A stretch of DNA of 64,000 bases from Antennarius striatus. Lineage: Eukaryota; Chordata; Actinopteri; Lophiiformes; Antennariidae. A model generated the notes under the pieces. It had not been told where the DNA came from. It saw only the letters and a program-made list of their open reading frames with translations, and did no database searches. Below are positions 25,701-36,009 of this stretch, piece after piece (the stretch's first letter is position 1; every line of letters begins with the position of its first letter). The stretch is from NCBI RefSeq assembly GCF_040054535.1, contig NC_090789.1:4267697-4331696 (forward strand), in the 5' to 3' direction. The position numbers and the translations under genes were made by a program.

Positions 25701-26954
25701 ATCTATCAGAAGACGTTTTATTTTTAAGTTTTATTACTTATTAAGACTCATAGTACAGTAAGTCTTAATTCATTTAAAATCTTCTTCTTTTTTTAGCATG
25801 AGCCATGAGACTCAAGAAACTAAGTTAATGCTATTGGCTGGAGTTTGCATCCCTAATTCCTTTCCAGAGTTAAAGTATTAATGGATAATCTGATGGTGAA
25901 ATACAAAATCTACAAGATAGGACGACTTCAGACAAAAATCTTTTTTCTTGTCTGTCTTATATTAACCTTTCACTCTGATAAAGAAATCAACCGGTCATTG
26001 AATTCTGTCTTTGGCAGCAGAGCAGCCGGTGTTGTGCCAAAGCAAAGACATCTCGCCACAAAGAGATGCAATCAGGAGACTTTGTCCACCAGTGGGTGGG
26101 GATGCATTCACACCACAGCGACATGTTGTTCAAACACATAACAAGATTAACGATAATTTGACTCAATCTTGGTGATTTAATTTTAAAGAAAAAGGAATTC
26201 CTATCCTCCTCCAGAGAGAAATAATGACGCGCGTCAACAGAAATCGATATTTCACTGCTGGAAAAGGAGAATCAGATCACACTAATCAGAAATATCAGAC
26301 ATGACAACAGATTTATGAGCCAAAATATCTAATTATGTTACCGTAACCTACATGGAACTGTTTACTAAGAATAACGTGGATGCTGAGCGTTTTCCAAGCG
26401 CAATTAAGCGTTTTATTTTAACCGTGTCAAAGGTGCGATTAATAATTTCGAGACGCCTTTGGAAGATTAATGCCAATTTTGGGGGATGCTCAGTCCAATT
26501 TTCATGAAAAGCACCTTTGACATCGATCTGGATCCAATCACAGTGGGACACATCTGGGCATTTTTATCGATTAGCAGCTGTGACAAAAAAGGTTTTGAAG
26601 GCAACCTTCATTCCGGATGGGTCCATTTAAATGCCCGCATGATTACGCGTCACGATTCGTTTTCCAGTCAGAACCAAAGGCTTGCTGTTATTGTAGGCCC
26701 CTCTTCTCTAACCCACTGCTCCAGTTCTCACAGTGGAGGCTCCACCTTTCCCTCAAATCCACAGCCACGGCTCTGCTGCAGTTTTTATTTTACGCACCAA
26801 CTCGATACGCCCAAAAATGATTCAGCACGCCAGCTCCTCCGTGTTTACCTCGGGGACTTGAATCCTGCAGGTATGGGGGAGCCGTGGGTGTCACATTCTC
26901 GGAGTTGGGTCCCGACAGCAGCGGAGATCGTTCGTCCAAGCCGTCGGAGGCCAT
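19717..26954 (-). CDS. pip4p2: Type 2 phosphatidylinositol 4,5-bisphosphate 4-phosphatase (PIP4P2/TMEM55A)
   Basis: Seven exons on the - strand: 26954-26849, 23282-23134, 22414-22308, 22195-22072, 21370-21318, 20097-20007, 19860-19717. They sum to 774 nt, i.e. 257 aa, the same length as human. Start [19 protein letters not shown] is an acidic-dileucine sorting motif of late-endosome/lysosome proteins. Cys-rich zinc-ribbon-like segments follow (CRVCQSLI...[17 protein letters not shown]...CPHC), with the CX5R motif at C107-R113 (CKDTSRR). Two transmembrane helices lie near 194-212 and 222-243. Family knowledge: reported to remove the 4-phosphate from PI(4,5)P2 at late endosomes/lysosomes; that activity has been debated, and the paralogue TMEM55B acts as an adaptor for JIP4. 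The frame stays open upstream of the chosen ATG, but similarity begins there. A possible extra exon (21607-21681) is described separately. Confidence 0.97.
21607..21681 (-). other. Candidate cassette exon in pip4p2 intron 4
   Basis: A 75-nt, GC-rich block on the - strand flanked by a TAG acceptor and a CAG|GTTGAG donor. It is open in the phase-0 frame that joins exon 4 (ending CGHCGNTFL) to exon 5 (starting WMELRF). It would insert 25 residues rich in Ser, Gly, Pro and Gln between the two zinc-ligand pairs of the second Cys-rich segment. The acceptor pyrimidine tract is weak and no known isoform comes to mind, so this is inference. Confidence 0.3.
25573..25601. repeat. Perfect 12-bp inverted repeat
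   Basis: AATCCTAATCAC (25573-25584) pairs exactly with 25590-25601 across a 5-base loop, in pip4p2 intron 1. TAATC is a homeodomain (Otx/Bicoid-type) core, so it could equally be a paired binding site. Confidence 0.85.
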
Positions 26955-27200
26955 GTCGTTCACCGTGAGACAGGACGCGGCGGGCGCGACGGGGGAGTCT
27001 CCTGACTGCACCAAGTCTTCCCTCAGCACGAAGGAGCAGCCGGGTCCTGATTGTCGGTGCCGAGTTGCTCCGGTCCAAGCAGCCGGTGACGGCAGCCCCG
27101 TGGGAGGTGGAGCTACGGATTGAGCCACGCCCCTCACTGACGTGCCCCCGGCGCTGAGAAGCGGCCCATATTTATGGAGCGCCGCACCAATATAATACTG
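26840..27200 (-). promoter_or_regulatory. pip4p2: CpG-rich first exon/promoter region of pip4p2
   Basis: A sharp rise in CpG and GC over the first coding exon and the about 240 bases upstream, against AT-rich flanks; typical of a vertebrate CpG-island promoter. No TATA box is seen at a fixed distance. The start site cannot be placed. Confidence 0.55.
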
Positions 27201-27377
27201 TGAAGAAATTTGTATGACATATTTACAGACATGAAATTACTTTTAATTTTTTTAATTTACACTATATTTTCAGGGATAAGTGAAATGTGCATAAATGTTC
27301 CTTAAATCCAGAAAATAGATGCATTTGTTGTTACCGTGAAGGATAAAGTAGTGAATCAAAAAGAGAAGTATCCGAGT

Positions 27378-27396
27378 TGGCCGCTAGATGTCGCTG
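27378..27396 (+). promoter_or_regulatory. CTCF-like motif upstream of pip4p2
   Basis: TGGCCGCTAGATGTCGCTG resembles the CTCF core (CCASYAGRKGGCRS) with a few mismatches. It lies about 420 bases upstream of the pip4p2 start codon. Motif reading only. Confidence 0.3.
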
Positions 27397-27569
27397 TGGC
27401 ACCACTCAACACCAGACTCGACTCCTGACGTCAGAGCTGGATGCAGATCACCCACGTTTATCCGAGCTTCTGTTTGTTTGTTGACAGGTCACTGTTTAAA
27501 AAAAAAGGCCAAAGAAATGACTGCTGAATAAATTTATAAATAGCAGATGGATAGATTTATACATTTATA

Positions 27570-27740
27570 AATCTATTCATCCATCCATCCATCCATGCAT
27601 TTTTGTAGACAAGAAGCCCGCAATCACCGCTTATCTGCCTTATCCATGGATCATGGGGTCTGTTGGAGCCTATCCCAGCTCACTTTGGTAGAGAGGCAGG
27701 GAACACCCTGGACGTTTTGCCAGTTTACCAAATTCAAACA
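27570..27740 (+). repeat. L2/CR1-type LINE 3' tail with CCAT repeats
   Basis: (CCAT)n at about 27575-27597, then CACCGCTTATC, GGAGCCTATCCCAGCT, GAGGCAGGGAACACCCTGGAC and a GCCAGTTTA-type end. This block order is typical of the 3' tails of L2-like LINEs and the SINEs that share them in fish. Only the 3' part is present. Confidence 0.65.
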
Positions 27741-27852
27741 TGACCCATTGAATGCTAGATAGGAGCAAAATCTGCACACCTTTAAAACAAAACAAGAACC
27801 AATGCAGTCAGAGACTGCAACATCCCACGAAAACCTTGAATTCAAAATTTTA

Positions 27853-28185
27853 CCCTGACCTACTTGCATAGGTCAAAGATCAAAGGTAGTGCTCTGACTT
27901 GCTTTCATAGATCAAAGCAGTAGCTTTGGTCTACGGTCTCACTCACACTGGCTTTCTCCCTTGTCTATCTATCTTATCCAGTTCCTGAGTGAACAAAAGT
28001 TAAAATTTGACTTTGACCTAGTTTTCTCAAGGTCAAGGTCATCATTTCATTTTCATCCCCTTTCGCTTGAGTAATGTGCTTTTTGTTTCATCTTTCTATC
28101 TGCAACGGTTGCCAAGATATTTGGTGGACTAACGGAGGAACACACAAACGCTGACAATTACTATACATCACCGCTTTGAAGCAGA
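27853..28185. repeat. Putative dispersed repeat with TGACCT/CAAGGTCA motifs
   Basis: Contains repeated TGACC(T) and AAGGTCA-like words, GTTTCATCTTTCTATCTGCAACGGTTGCCAAGATATTTGGTGGACTAACGG-type segments (described, not a verified consensus) and an ATACATCACCGCTTTG end. I associate this order with a common fish interspersed repeat but cannot name the family. No coding potential. Confidence 0.4.
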
Positions 28186-28229
28186 ATGTGAACACTACTG
28201 TATCCTACAACCCACTTGTGATTGGAGTA

Positions 28230-28230
<1 letters not shown>

Positions 28231-28264
<34 letters not shown>

Positions 28265-28280
28265 GGGGAGGGGGGGGGGC
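28231..28280. repeat. (GT)n followed by a G-run
   Basis: About 16 GT units, then TTGGGGAGGGGGGGGG. Intergenic between pip4p2 and the unrecognised gene. The G-run could form a G-quadruplex but is a single tract. Confidence 0.85.
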
Positions 28281-29481
28281 TTTATGACTGGAAACTGGAA
28301 ACGCCCCTGTTGGAAGTCAATACCAGACATATGTCTGGCTCATGCCATCTCGATCAATGCAGTTTGACATTTACATTAAATATCGTATAGCTGATGGTGC
28401 ACAATGATCATCACCACCTCCACGCGTGGATCCAAAGTGTTTTTTCCCCCTCCATTCTTTCCAGTTTATGTCATGGTCTACGTACTTCAATCCACTCCCC
28501 GGACATTCAAAAGACTCACTAAATAAACACAGATGTGGCAATTAATCCAGAACCCCTCCACAGTTTGGGTAACTTTAAAAAAACCATTTCTATTCAGTCT
28601 ACATATTACAGACTATTTGTAAGCACATCTAGGAAATGACTACTTAACGTTTTCCCTCATTTTCAGATGAATTTAAAGCCTAGTCCTGTAAAAGACCAGC
28701 TCATAAATTCCAGGAGCATCACACCCCATCCCTCCACGTTGCGTCAAAAAGCGTAAAAAGCTGCAAAACGAACATTTTTTTACTTAAAGCAAAACGCTCA
28801 CGCCTTTAGGTAAGCTGCAGAAACCCTCAGAACACACGCTTTCTATTCCCATTATGTGTGCAGTTTCCCTTAAAATGACTCTGTCACGGTCTGACGGAAA
28901 GTCCAGATTCAGATGTAAAAGGCTGGAACCAACGACTCACTTTTTCCGACGTCCTGAGACACGGAAGGAGCTGCAGCTCTCACACTCCGCTCCGTCGTCG
29001 CTTTGCAGGGTAAGACGTTATGCAAAACAAAATTTAAAGTTAATAAGATGTTAGTTTGTGAGGCAGTGATCAGGGTTTGTCGATTAGGGAAGGAACTGAA
29101 GGGAAAAAAATTACCATCCATCTTAAGACTTAGTTTTAGTTTGGAGTTTGAAACCTCCTTCCCTGATTTCGGAATAGTTTTCTGTCAATTTATGTACAAT
29201 TAAATTAAATTGAATTTATTCTGATCTTTGAATGATGTGATTATGTAACGCATTGTTAAAACTGATGCTGATACCAATTCTAATTGGAATTTTAAATGTG
29301 TTGCTGATGGAGGCTGGGTTGTTTTAAATTTGACAGTTTGGAGCTGATCATATATTTTAATCTCTCATCTGTGAACCGATGAGTTATTACAGGTATCCAT
29401 TGATTTATAGTAGTGGAGTGGAAAGTAAAACATTTCTATCGTGGCTTGCTTCATGTACTTCATGTTTCAACCAGTTTGGAG

Positions 29482-30496
29482 ATGGTCCAGGAGGCGGTTA
29501 GCAGAGCTGAGCTCTGCCTGTCCTGCTCCCTCCTGTTGGGGCTTTGCTTTGCAGCAGATGGTGCCGGAGCAGTGGGGCCTCTTCCTGCCTTCCCCCCTCA
29601 ACAAGCCTCTAGGGAACCAGACTTTGAGGATTTGGAGTGGGGCTCTGGATCAACTCTTTTGCACCTGACTGATGGCTTCCATGCTGACAGCTCTTTCTTA
29701 AAAAAGACTCAGAGTACACCGGTCAACTGCACCCAGAGCTTCTGGTTGCCACCATCCTCTGACGTCTGTTGGGATGACTTGGCTGGACCTGAAGAGTTTG
29801 CGAGGTCTCGTCTGCTTGTTCTCCAGAATAGGGCTGCACTTCAGGCGTTGTCCACCTCTAGTGGCATGGAAGACGGGGGGAGCGCCTATGAACATCAAGC
29901 CAGGGAGGAGGTCCAGGGAATTCTTTCAGATCACCAAAGTATGGTGGAAACTATGCAGACCATGGAGAGGGTGTTTGTCACTTTGGAGGAGAAGAGAAAA
30001 GAAGGGAAGGAGCAGGAGGCCCTCACAAGGTGAGACATTGTTTACTGATTAAATAATTATAGATTGTATTCACATATTTGTGAGTTTTGGGAAAGAACTG
30101 ATATCACAATAAAACAGAGTACAGTATAAAACAAAACATAAAAAAATACACTGCACTTACTTCTCAACAAGCAGGATCCCATGAAAACAACATCCAGATA
30201 TGGAGATGAGTCCTTAAATGTTTGTATAAAGTGAATGCAAACAATCCTTCCTCTAGATATGAGACAAACATGCCTTATTATTGGATAGTTAAAAATTCAG
30301 GGGATTGTCTTACCCTGTCAGGATATTAACTTGTGGTTTAATTGCTTTCAGCTTGAAGCAGCATCTTTCCACCACAAGAGACAACATCATTGGAAGAGAG
30401 CGTGTGGCAAACATCCTGGAGGATCATTTTTCCAACTTAGAGAAGACTCTGCTAAACATCCATCTTCGACTCTCTAAACTCAAACAGTGGAAATGA
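29482..30496 (+). CDS. Unrecognised possible secreted coiled-coil protein, 230 aa
   Basis: Two coding exons, 29482-30029 and 30352-30496 (TGA), joined by GT-AG with a split Ser codon; 693 nt. I do not recognise the family. The start ATG sits 7 bases after a plausible acceptor (CAACCAG|TTTGGAG); a non-coding first exon may end near 29009 at a GGTAAGAC donor. Residues 11-25 (LCLSCSLLLGLCFAA) look like a signal-peptide core, with cleavage probable near A25-D26, though the N-terminus carries acidic residues. Residues 26-105 are acidic and Pro-rich, with one N-glycosylation sequon (N82-C-T) and two cysteines (C83, C96). Residues about 108-228 are heptad-like, rich in Leu, Glu, Gln and Lys: a coiled coil ending in LRLSKLKQWK. 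That pattern suits an extracellular oligomerising stalk. Expression and function are unknown. The gene converges with chrac1. Confidence 0.7.
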
Positions 30497-30815
30497 CAAG
30501 AATCTTCCTTTATCGACTCTAATTCCAACATATTTTTATACTACAGCTGAGAAATTTTAGCATACAACACTGTTTATGTGCAAATTTGTTATGAACTTTT
30601 AAGGATCCTCATTAATCAGTGATGTACAGATGTATGATCAAATGTAAAATAGAAGGAGGTAAACAGTTGGTTTTAAAAACCTAGTGCAGATGAATGGATT
30701 GCACAAAGTAGTACTGCATGCTCAGGACCATGTTCGTGTTTATTATGAGGAGGTAAAACAGTCATCACCAGATGTCATTAAATCATCTACGGCATAACTG
30801 GATTCAGCAGAGATG

Positions 30816-30821
30816 AATAAA
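30816..30821 (+). terminator. Polyadenylation signal of the coiled-coil gene
   Basis: AATAAA about 320 bases after the stop codon at 30496. The nearest - strand signal for chrac1 is at 31145, so the convergent transcripts end about 0.3 kb apart. Confidence 0.6.
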
Positions 30822-31144
30822 CCTCATGTTATCAGGGACAAGCTGTTCTTGTAGTTTTTATATTTTCCTTGTTGCCAAAAGGCCCCACATGGAGACCTCA
30901 TGGTGAAGCTGGCAGCTTCTAGCAAACTTGCAGGACGCTCGCAAATCTTGGAAAGCAGTGTGTAACACGATTGACATCAAACAGCAGACATATTTATTTT
31001 AATACACATTTTAATTAATTTGTAACTCGCTGAATGCCAAAGTGTTCTTTAATAGTTGTACCTATTCGCGTCAATTTTAATTTGAAGATACACCAAATTC
31101 ATTGACTTTGTAATTAAAACTGGAAACAAAAGGCGTTTCAAACT

Positions 31145-31150
31145 TTTATT
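31145..31150 (-). terminator. chrac1: chrac1 distal polyadenylation signal
   Basis: AATAAA on the - strand, about 1.1 kb past the chrac1 stop. A second copy at 31718-31723 would give a 0.5-kb 3' UTR. Alternative polyadenylation is possible. Confidence 0.45.
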
Positions 31151-32261
31151 ATGACAAACTGCAGCAAATGCAAACAGTACAATGTGTTTAAAAAATATGT
31201 ATAATTTAAAATCAGTAAATTCAGACAAACTTAGAGCATGTCTACACGACTGTGTTTTAACAGAATAGCTAAAATGCTAAAGGTGTGGCCTCCAGCTGTG
31301 TGGCAGGGCTCCCACTGAGTTACGATATACATATCTGCTGCATGGAGTGAGGTCACAAGTGGTGGAGAGAACATTGTGTTCTCTTTAAGACTGTGTGTGG
31401 AAAATAGGCATGAATTTTACAGGACAACACAGTAACCTTCAAAGATAATGCAGGATTTTACAGAAAAAACGTGTTATTAGCAACAATAATGTTTTAGCCT
31501 ACTCCAAAGATGTGTCTTTATATATTTTAATTTAGAAGGAAACTTTAGGGACTATTAACTTATAATTTATTTGAAACTGTTTAGTTTATGTAATTGCAAT
31601 TTTTAATTTGTAGCATCAAGTATTTTTCTTAGACCTACAGTACGACTTCTGGTAAGACCAAGTGTGTTGTGTTTGAGTTGGTGCCATACAATTTTGTGAA
31701 AAACTGACACTTGACTATTTATTTTTTCTGCAATAGTGCAAAATTCATCCAGGAATTTCCACTTGATGACTTTAACCTATTAATCAATACAGAAGTTTTT
31801 TTGAAAGCTTTGCATGAAAAGAGCAGTGATTTGGAAAATATAAAAAATGGCTCCAACAAACTAAACTAATTTCCATCAAACTAAATCACATCTGACTTCT
31901 CTTCGAGAAAATAACCTTGAGTTTTTACCTTTTGATAAATCAGACAAAAAATACGCAGCATGACATCACTGGGTTCCTATTCCTCAGGCTTTCTTTACAT
32001 TGCACATACAGTATGCACTCTGCAGTGTCAATGCTGAAACAACATATTGTGCAGTCTGAGTTTTCATTATATTTCATGTTTGCGCTCTTCATTATTCAGT
32101 TCTATGTCCTGAACCTCTTTCATGATACTAACAGCAAAAGTGACTCAATGTTCTTAAAAGCAATCAGAAAGTTCAGAGTGTCTCTTCCGTCATTTTGATC
32201 TCAATGACTGCCGTGTTCTTTTGACATCTGACCAGACATGAAATGCATCCAGTGTCCTTTT

Positions 32262-33381
32262 TCAGTAGTCAGCATCCTCCTCTTGCATTTGTTCCAAAGA
32301 CTTGAGGTAGTCTCTAGCCAAGATCTTCTTGGGTAGAATATCTGTGAGTCAAGAAGAGAATATTATACTGTGTTTAAACTGTTTCATACAATCACTGCTC
32401 ATCCACTAATAGCTACCCAACTTGACAACTAGTTTATAATCACTGATGTTTTTCATAGTGATTAAATGCTAAAAATACAGACAAAAAATGAATTGAAACC
32501 CACTGAGAACTGCTGTGATATGACACGATGCAACGTTATAAGATGTGGGGGATCATGTAACGTCATACATCTGTTGTTAGTGAGGTACCAACAACTCTTT
32601 TGTATGAAGAACAGCCTTGGAAAGCTGAAATATAAATCAATATTGACCTTACAATTATCAGAGTCTGAATGAACGTTGGATGGATCTTTATAAGCTGTGC
32701 AAAATGTTAAAAACATATTTCAGCTTCCCACAAACAGCAACCAAAAGTTAACAATGCAACTGTCGTGTATTTTTATTGTGTTTTTGCTTTCATTGCAGTT
32801 ATATGTGAACTATACTGTATGTATCTAATACATAACCATAATCTCTTTACATTCTGAAAGGACCCAAGTTAATTTAATGTCTAGTGTCCAGTCCCTCGAC
32901 TAGAAGACATCAGCTAGTGGGTCTAACCTGTGAGGAAGTGAAACGTCTCTGTCTCCTCCGCCGTGTGAGCAAGATCGCTGTACGATAGGGAATTGGTTTC
33001 TTTCCCGGAGCCGTTGCTGAACGAGGACTGCGCCAAATGCTGGACAAACAACTCCTGCGACAACACAAGAGAAAGAAACAGACGAGAAACTCACAAAAGG
33101 TCGATCCAAAATGGAAACTTGACCAGTTTCATGACAAGCTAACGTCAAGCTAATCCTGTTAGCTGTGGCAGACGTTCATGTAGCACTGCGCTGACTGAAC
33201 TGATGTAGCATAAAGAGCTTACTGTAGCCTTGGTGGTGAGAAACAGGGCGTCCTGATTGATGCTGGAGACATCAGGGGAGCTCTTCATTATCAACCTTAC
33301 TCTAGAAATTGGAAGTGAGATGTTCTTTTTGTTGGTTGACGTTTGGTCGCCTTTGTCGGTATTGTTTTGAGACATCTTCAT
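32262..33381 (-). CDS. chrac1: Chromatin accessibility complex protein 1 (CHRAC-15), histone-fold subunit
   Basis: Three exons on the - strand: 33381-33223, 33054-32928, 32341-32262; 366 nt, 121 aa. The histone fold starts at ISLPISRVRLIMKSSPDVSSINQDALFLTTKAT and continues through ELFVQHLAQSS, SYSDLAHTAEETETFHFL and DILPKKIL. The acidic tail (EQMQEEDADY) is shorter than in mammals, where the protein is about 131 aa. Two in-frame ATGs (33381 and 33375) could start the protein; the first is taken. Family knowledge: pairs with POLE3 (CHRAC-17) as an H2A/H2B-like dimer in the nuclear ISWI complex CHRAC, aiding nucleosome sliding. The gene is divergent from gatad1, with about 1.1 kb between start codons. 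Confidence 0.96.
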
Positions 33382-33399
33382 CAAGACGCGGCGCCAGAC

Positions 33400-34180
33400 A
33401 CAGCCAGCGATTCAAGTATTGTTTTGAACTATGATGTCACGTGTTCTTCTTCTCCTCCATGGTAACAGTACTTGCTTTCCCTGTCTCTGCTCTACCGCCA
33501 CCTGCTGGAGTGGAGTTACATCGTTCAAAAATACTGTACAGTACTTAATTACAGTACTGTACTGTCAGTCTGAAATCCACCGCAGAGAGAGGTCAACGTG
33601 GATTAAAATTATCTATATGTCTATAGCTTGAGTAGAGCAGGCTGATAATTAACATCATACAAGGTTTGGTTATATTACACCTGAAAGTTGTGGAGATGTG
33701 CAAATGAAGAATCATAAAGCTTTGAATTGGTTTCAGTTCAAAGCTTCTTGAGGCTTCATTTTCTCTAGTAGGACACTACTTGACGCAAATAATATCAGTT
33801 AGCATGACTTTGAAGTGTGTGGCATTTTGCAGAAGGCCTGTGAATAAAAATAAACTATGCAAAACATGTATAGGGTTGCAAAAAATAACTTTGGACATTC
33901 CCTGCACAGTGGCAGTCCTCCAATCCAGTGGTGGCGTTTGACTACAACGCGTAAAAGATTTTTTTTTTATTTTTGCAAAAACACTTTAATCACATTCAAA
34001 CATGGAAAGCCGGTTTCAATAAAGCACAGAAGAACTGGAGTTCGTGTGTTTTTAAGCTATGAAATGTTTTGTGATACTCTACTATCTACAAAAGCACAAA
34101 CTTGCGCACTTGGAATTTCAAGAAAAGTGACTCTATTTTAATGTCCTACGTCACAATGACAACAGCTACTCTGGTCCTTC
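33400..34180. other. Divergent intergenic region chrac1/gatad1
   Basis: Besides the CTCF-like site it holds a run of TACTGTAC-type palindromes at about 33531-33562 and a 10-bp inverted repeat (AAGCTTTGAA at 33717-33726 with 33737-33746). The open frames at 33.4-33.6 and 33.86-34.14 kb show no splice structure or similarity. Confidence 0.5.
33495..33508 (-). promoter_or_regulatory. CTCF-like site between chrac1 and gatad1
   Basis: On the - strand CCAGCAGGTGGCGG fits every position of the CTCF core CCASYAGRKGGCRS. It lies about 115 bases upstream of the chrac1 start codon, in the divergent interval towards gatad1. No binding data are available. Confidence 0.45.
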
Positions 34181-34186
34181 TTCTTC

Positions 34187-34194
34187 TGACGTCA
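34187..34194 (+). promoter_or_regulatory. gatad1: Consensus CRE (TGACGTCA) in gatad1 promoter
   Basis: Perfect palindromic CREB/ATF site about 300 bases upstream of the gatad1 ATG. A half-like TACGTCAC lies about 40 bases further upstream (34147), and two CCAAT-type words (AACCAATCAA) lie about 30 bases downstream. The cluster suggests a TATA-less housekeeping promoter. Confidence 0.55.
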
Positions 34195-34491
34195 CAAGAC
34201 TGCGCCAGCTTTCAAGAATCAACCAATCAATGCAAAGCTTACATTAGCAATGGCGGAGATGTGGCTCTGAATCAGGTTGATTTTGGACGCTGTCGTCATT
34301 AAAATAATTAGTTATTATTTTAATATAGATAACAGTTAGAGGTCCGTCTTTCATAAAAAGAAAACATGCCTGTTTGTTATTTGTAGGGGTCACAGTTGAG
34401 TGATTTTGGTGCTAAACGGTTAGCAGGAGCTAAACGAACCACCGTCAGTATTCATTTCTACAGCAGTCGCGTCCTGTCCTGAGGCTTCACT

Positions 34492-35783
34492 ATGCCTCTG
34501 GGAATAAAACCATGCTGTGCTGTCTGCAAGACCAACTCTTCGTCGATGTGGAAGAAAGGAAACCAGGGAGAGATCCTCTGCAACAACTGCACAGGGAAGA
34601 GTAGCGGTGGCGTAGCATCAGGACCCTCGATTTCATCCACCATTCAACCCAGCAATGGTGGGGTAAAGCAGGTCGGTCAGTATGTATGAAGGGTTATTCT
34701 GCACGGAATAGTTGGCTACCTAGTGTCGTGGCAGATCCAATTTTGAGAATGTGATTACACTTTGCTATTAATGCGTTTGCTTGTATTCCAAAGCCAATGC
34801 TTTGAAGATATGGACTTTTGTATTGCTTTTGTTTTTAGTCCAAGCAGGAAATTCACAGGAGGTCTGCACGCCTGAGAAGCACCAAATACAAGGCTCCTGC
34901 ATCTGAAAAGAAAGTCTCAACAAAAGGAAAGGGGAGAAGACACATTTTCAAACTCAAAAACGTAAGTTACAAATAGATTTGATAAGAAAATATAACTATT
35001 AATCACATTACGGTGCTGCGTCATGAATTTATGAGTTTGATCCATATCTAATGCTAACCTTCTTTTTTTCAGCCGATCAAAGCACCAGAATCTGTTGCAA
35101 CAATTATCACTTCAGAATCTGTATTTTATAAGGTATTGTGTTTGCAGTATTTTTCTCCCAAAGTGAAAATAATTTATTGTTCTGTCCAGCCTCAAAAATC
35201 ATACTTCAGGGATTTATCAAAACATTTTTGACATAATTGCATCTATACTTACTGTTATTTTGTACTAAGACTTCATGATGAATACATTTAAAAGAGAAAT
35301 CCAGGTTCTTGATATCTTCAGTGTTTGTGTTTGTGTCTACAGGGTGTATACTACCAGACAGGTGATGTGATCAAGGTTACAGATGAGGAAGATGGGAAAC
35401 CGTATTATGCGCAGATCAGAGGGTTTGTGCAGGACCAGTACTGTGAAAAGAGTGCTGCACTAACCTGGCTGATCCCCACCCAGTCCAGCCCAAAGGACCA
35501 GTTTGATCCGGGGACATACATTGTTGGTAAGATAAAGTTTTTACATTAAATGGGAAAGTTATATAACGATTTAAAGACCACAAATCTTCTATTAGGTCCA
35601 GAGGAGGATCTGCCTAGAAAGATGGAGTACCTGGAGTTTGTGTGCCACGCCCCCTCTGATTATTTCAAGTCCAGCAGCTCGTTCCCCACCATCCCCATTC
35701 GGCCAGAGAAGGGCTATGTCTGGACTCACATAGGACCCACACCAACCCACACTGTCAAAGAGTCTGTGAGTGGCAGCAGTTAA
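34492..35783 (+). CDS. gatad1: GATA zinc finger domain-containing protein 1
   Basis: Five exons: 34492-34671, 34839-34961, 35073-35132, 35343-35526, 35596-35783 (TAA); 735 nt, 244 aa. One GATA-type finger, C9-X2-C12-X17-C30-X2-C33, sits at the very N-terminus (MPLGIKPCCAVCKT). A Ser/Gly linker follows, shorter than the Gly-rich one in human, which accounts for most of the length difference (human about 269 aa). Then come a basic stretch (RRSARLRSTKYK, KGKGRRHIFKLK) and the conserved C-terminal region with YYAQIRGFVQDQYCEKSAAL, LTWLIPT, DLPRKMEYLEFVCHAPS and GYVWTHIGPTP. Family knowledge: nuclear chromatin protein found with H3K4me3 and the SIN3B/KDM5A/EMSY complex; linked to cardiomyopathy in man. 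AATAAA at 35991-35996 gives a compact 3' UTR. Confidence 0.97.
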
Positions 35784-35990
35784 TATAACTGCAGTATGGA
35801 CCTGTTCCTTCATTTTTTTAACAGACATGTACATTTATGAAACATAAAGAGAACAAAAACGGTTCTTAACTACTGCCACTACTTCAGATTGAAGGCATGT
35901 TATGGTTTGATACAAAAGAAAACGGAAGTGACTGCATTTCAAGCAACTTTTATTCACAGAAGAAACATTGGAATTCAATTTCTATTTTGT

Positions 35991-35996
35991 AATAAA
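35991..35996 (+). terminator. gatad1: gatad1 polyadenylation signal
   Basis: AATAAA 208 bases after the stop codon, followed by a TTTTGTCTGTGATTGTT-type GU-rich stretch within about 45 bases. Confidence 0.7.
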
Positions 35997-36009
35997 GAAA
36001 AGTGACTTT

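Noticed and set aside
26486-26968. 160-codon + strand frame over the pip4p2 first exon
   Set aside because: Shadow of the real - strand exon and its CpG-rich flank; no recognisable protein.
26955-27137. In-frame N-terminal extension of pip4p2 from 27137
   Set aside because: Similarity begins exactly at [13 protein letters not shown] and the resulting 257 aa equals the human length; the extension is an open CpG-rich 5' region.
27164-27180. CArG/MEF2-like CCATATTTATGG near the pip4p2 promoter
   Set aside because: A CArG box needs six A/T between CC and GG; here there are eight, and it does not match the MEF2 core.
33857-34302. Two overlapping open frames before gatad1
   Set aside because: No splice logic, low-complexity content and overlap with promoter elements; treated as non-coding.
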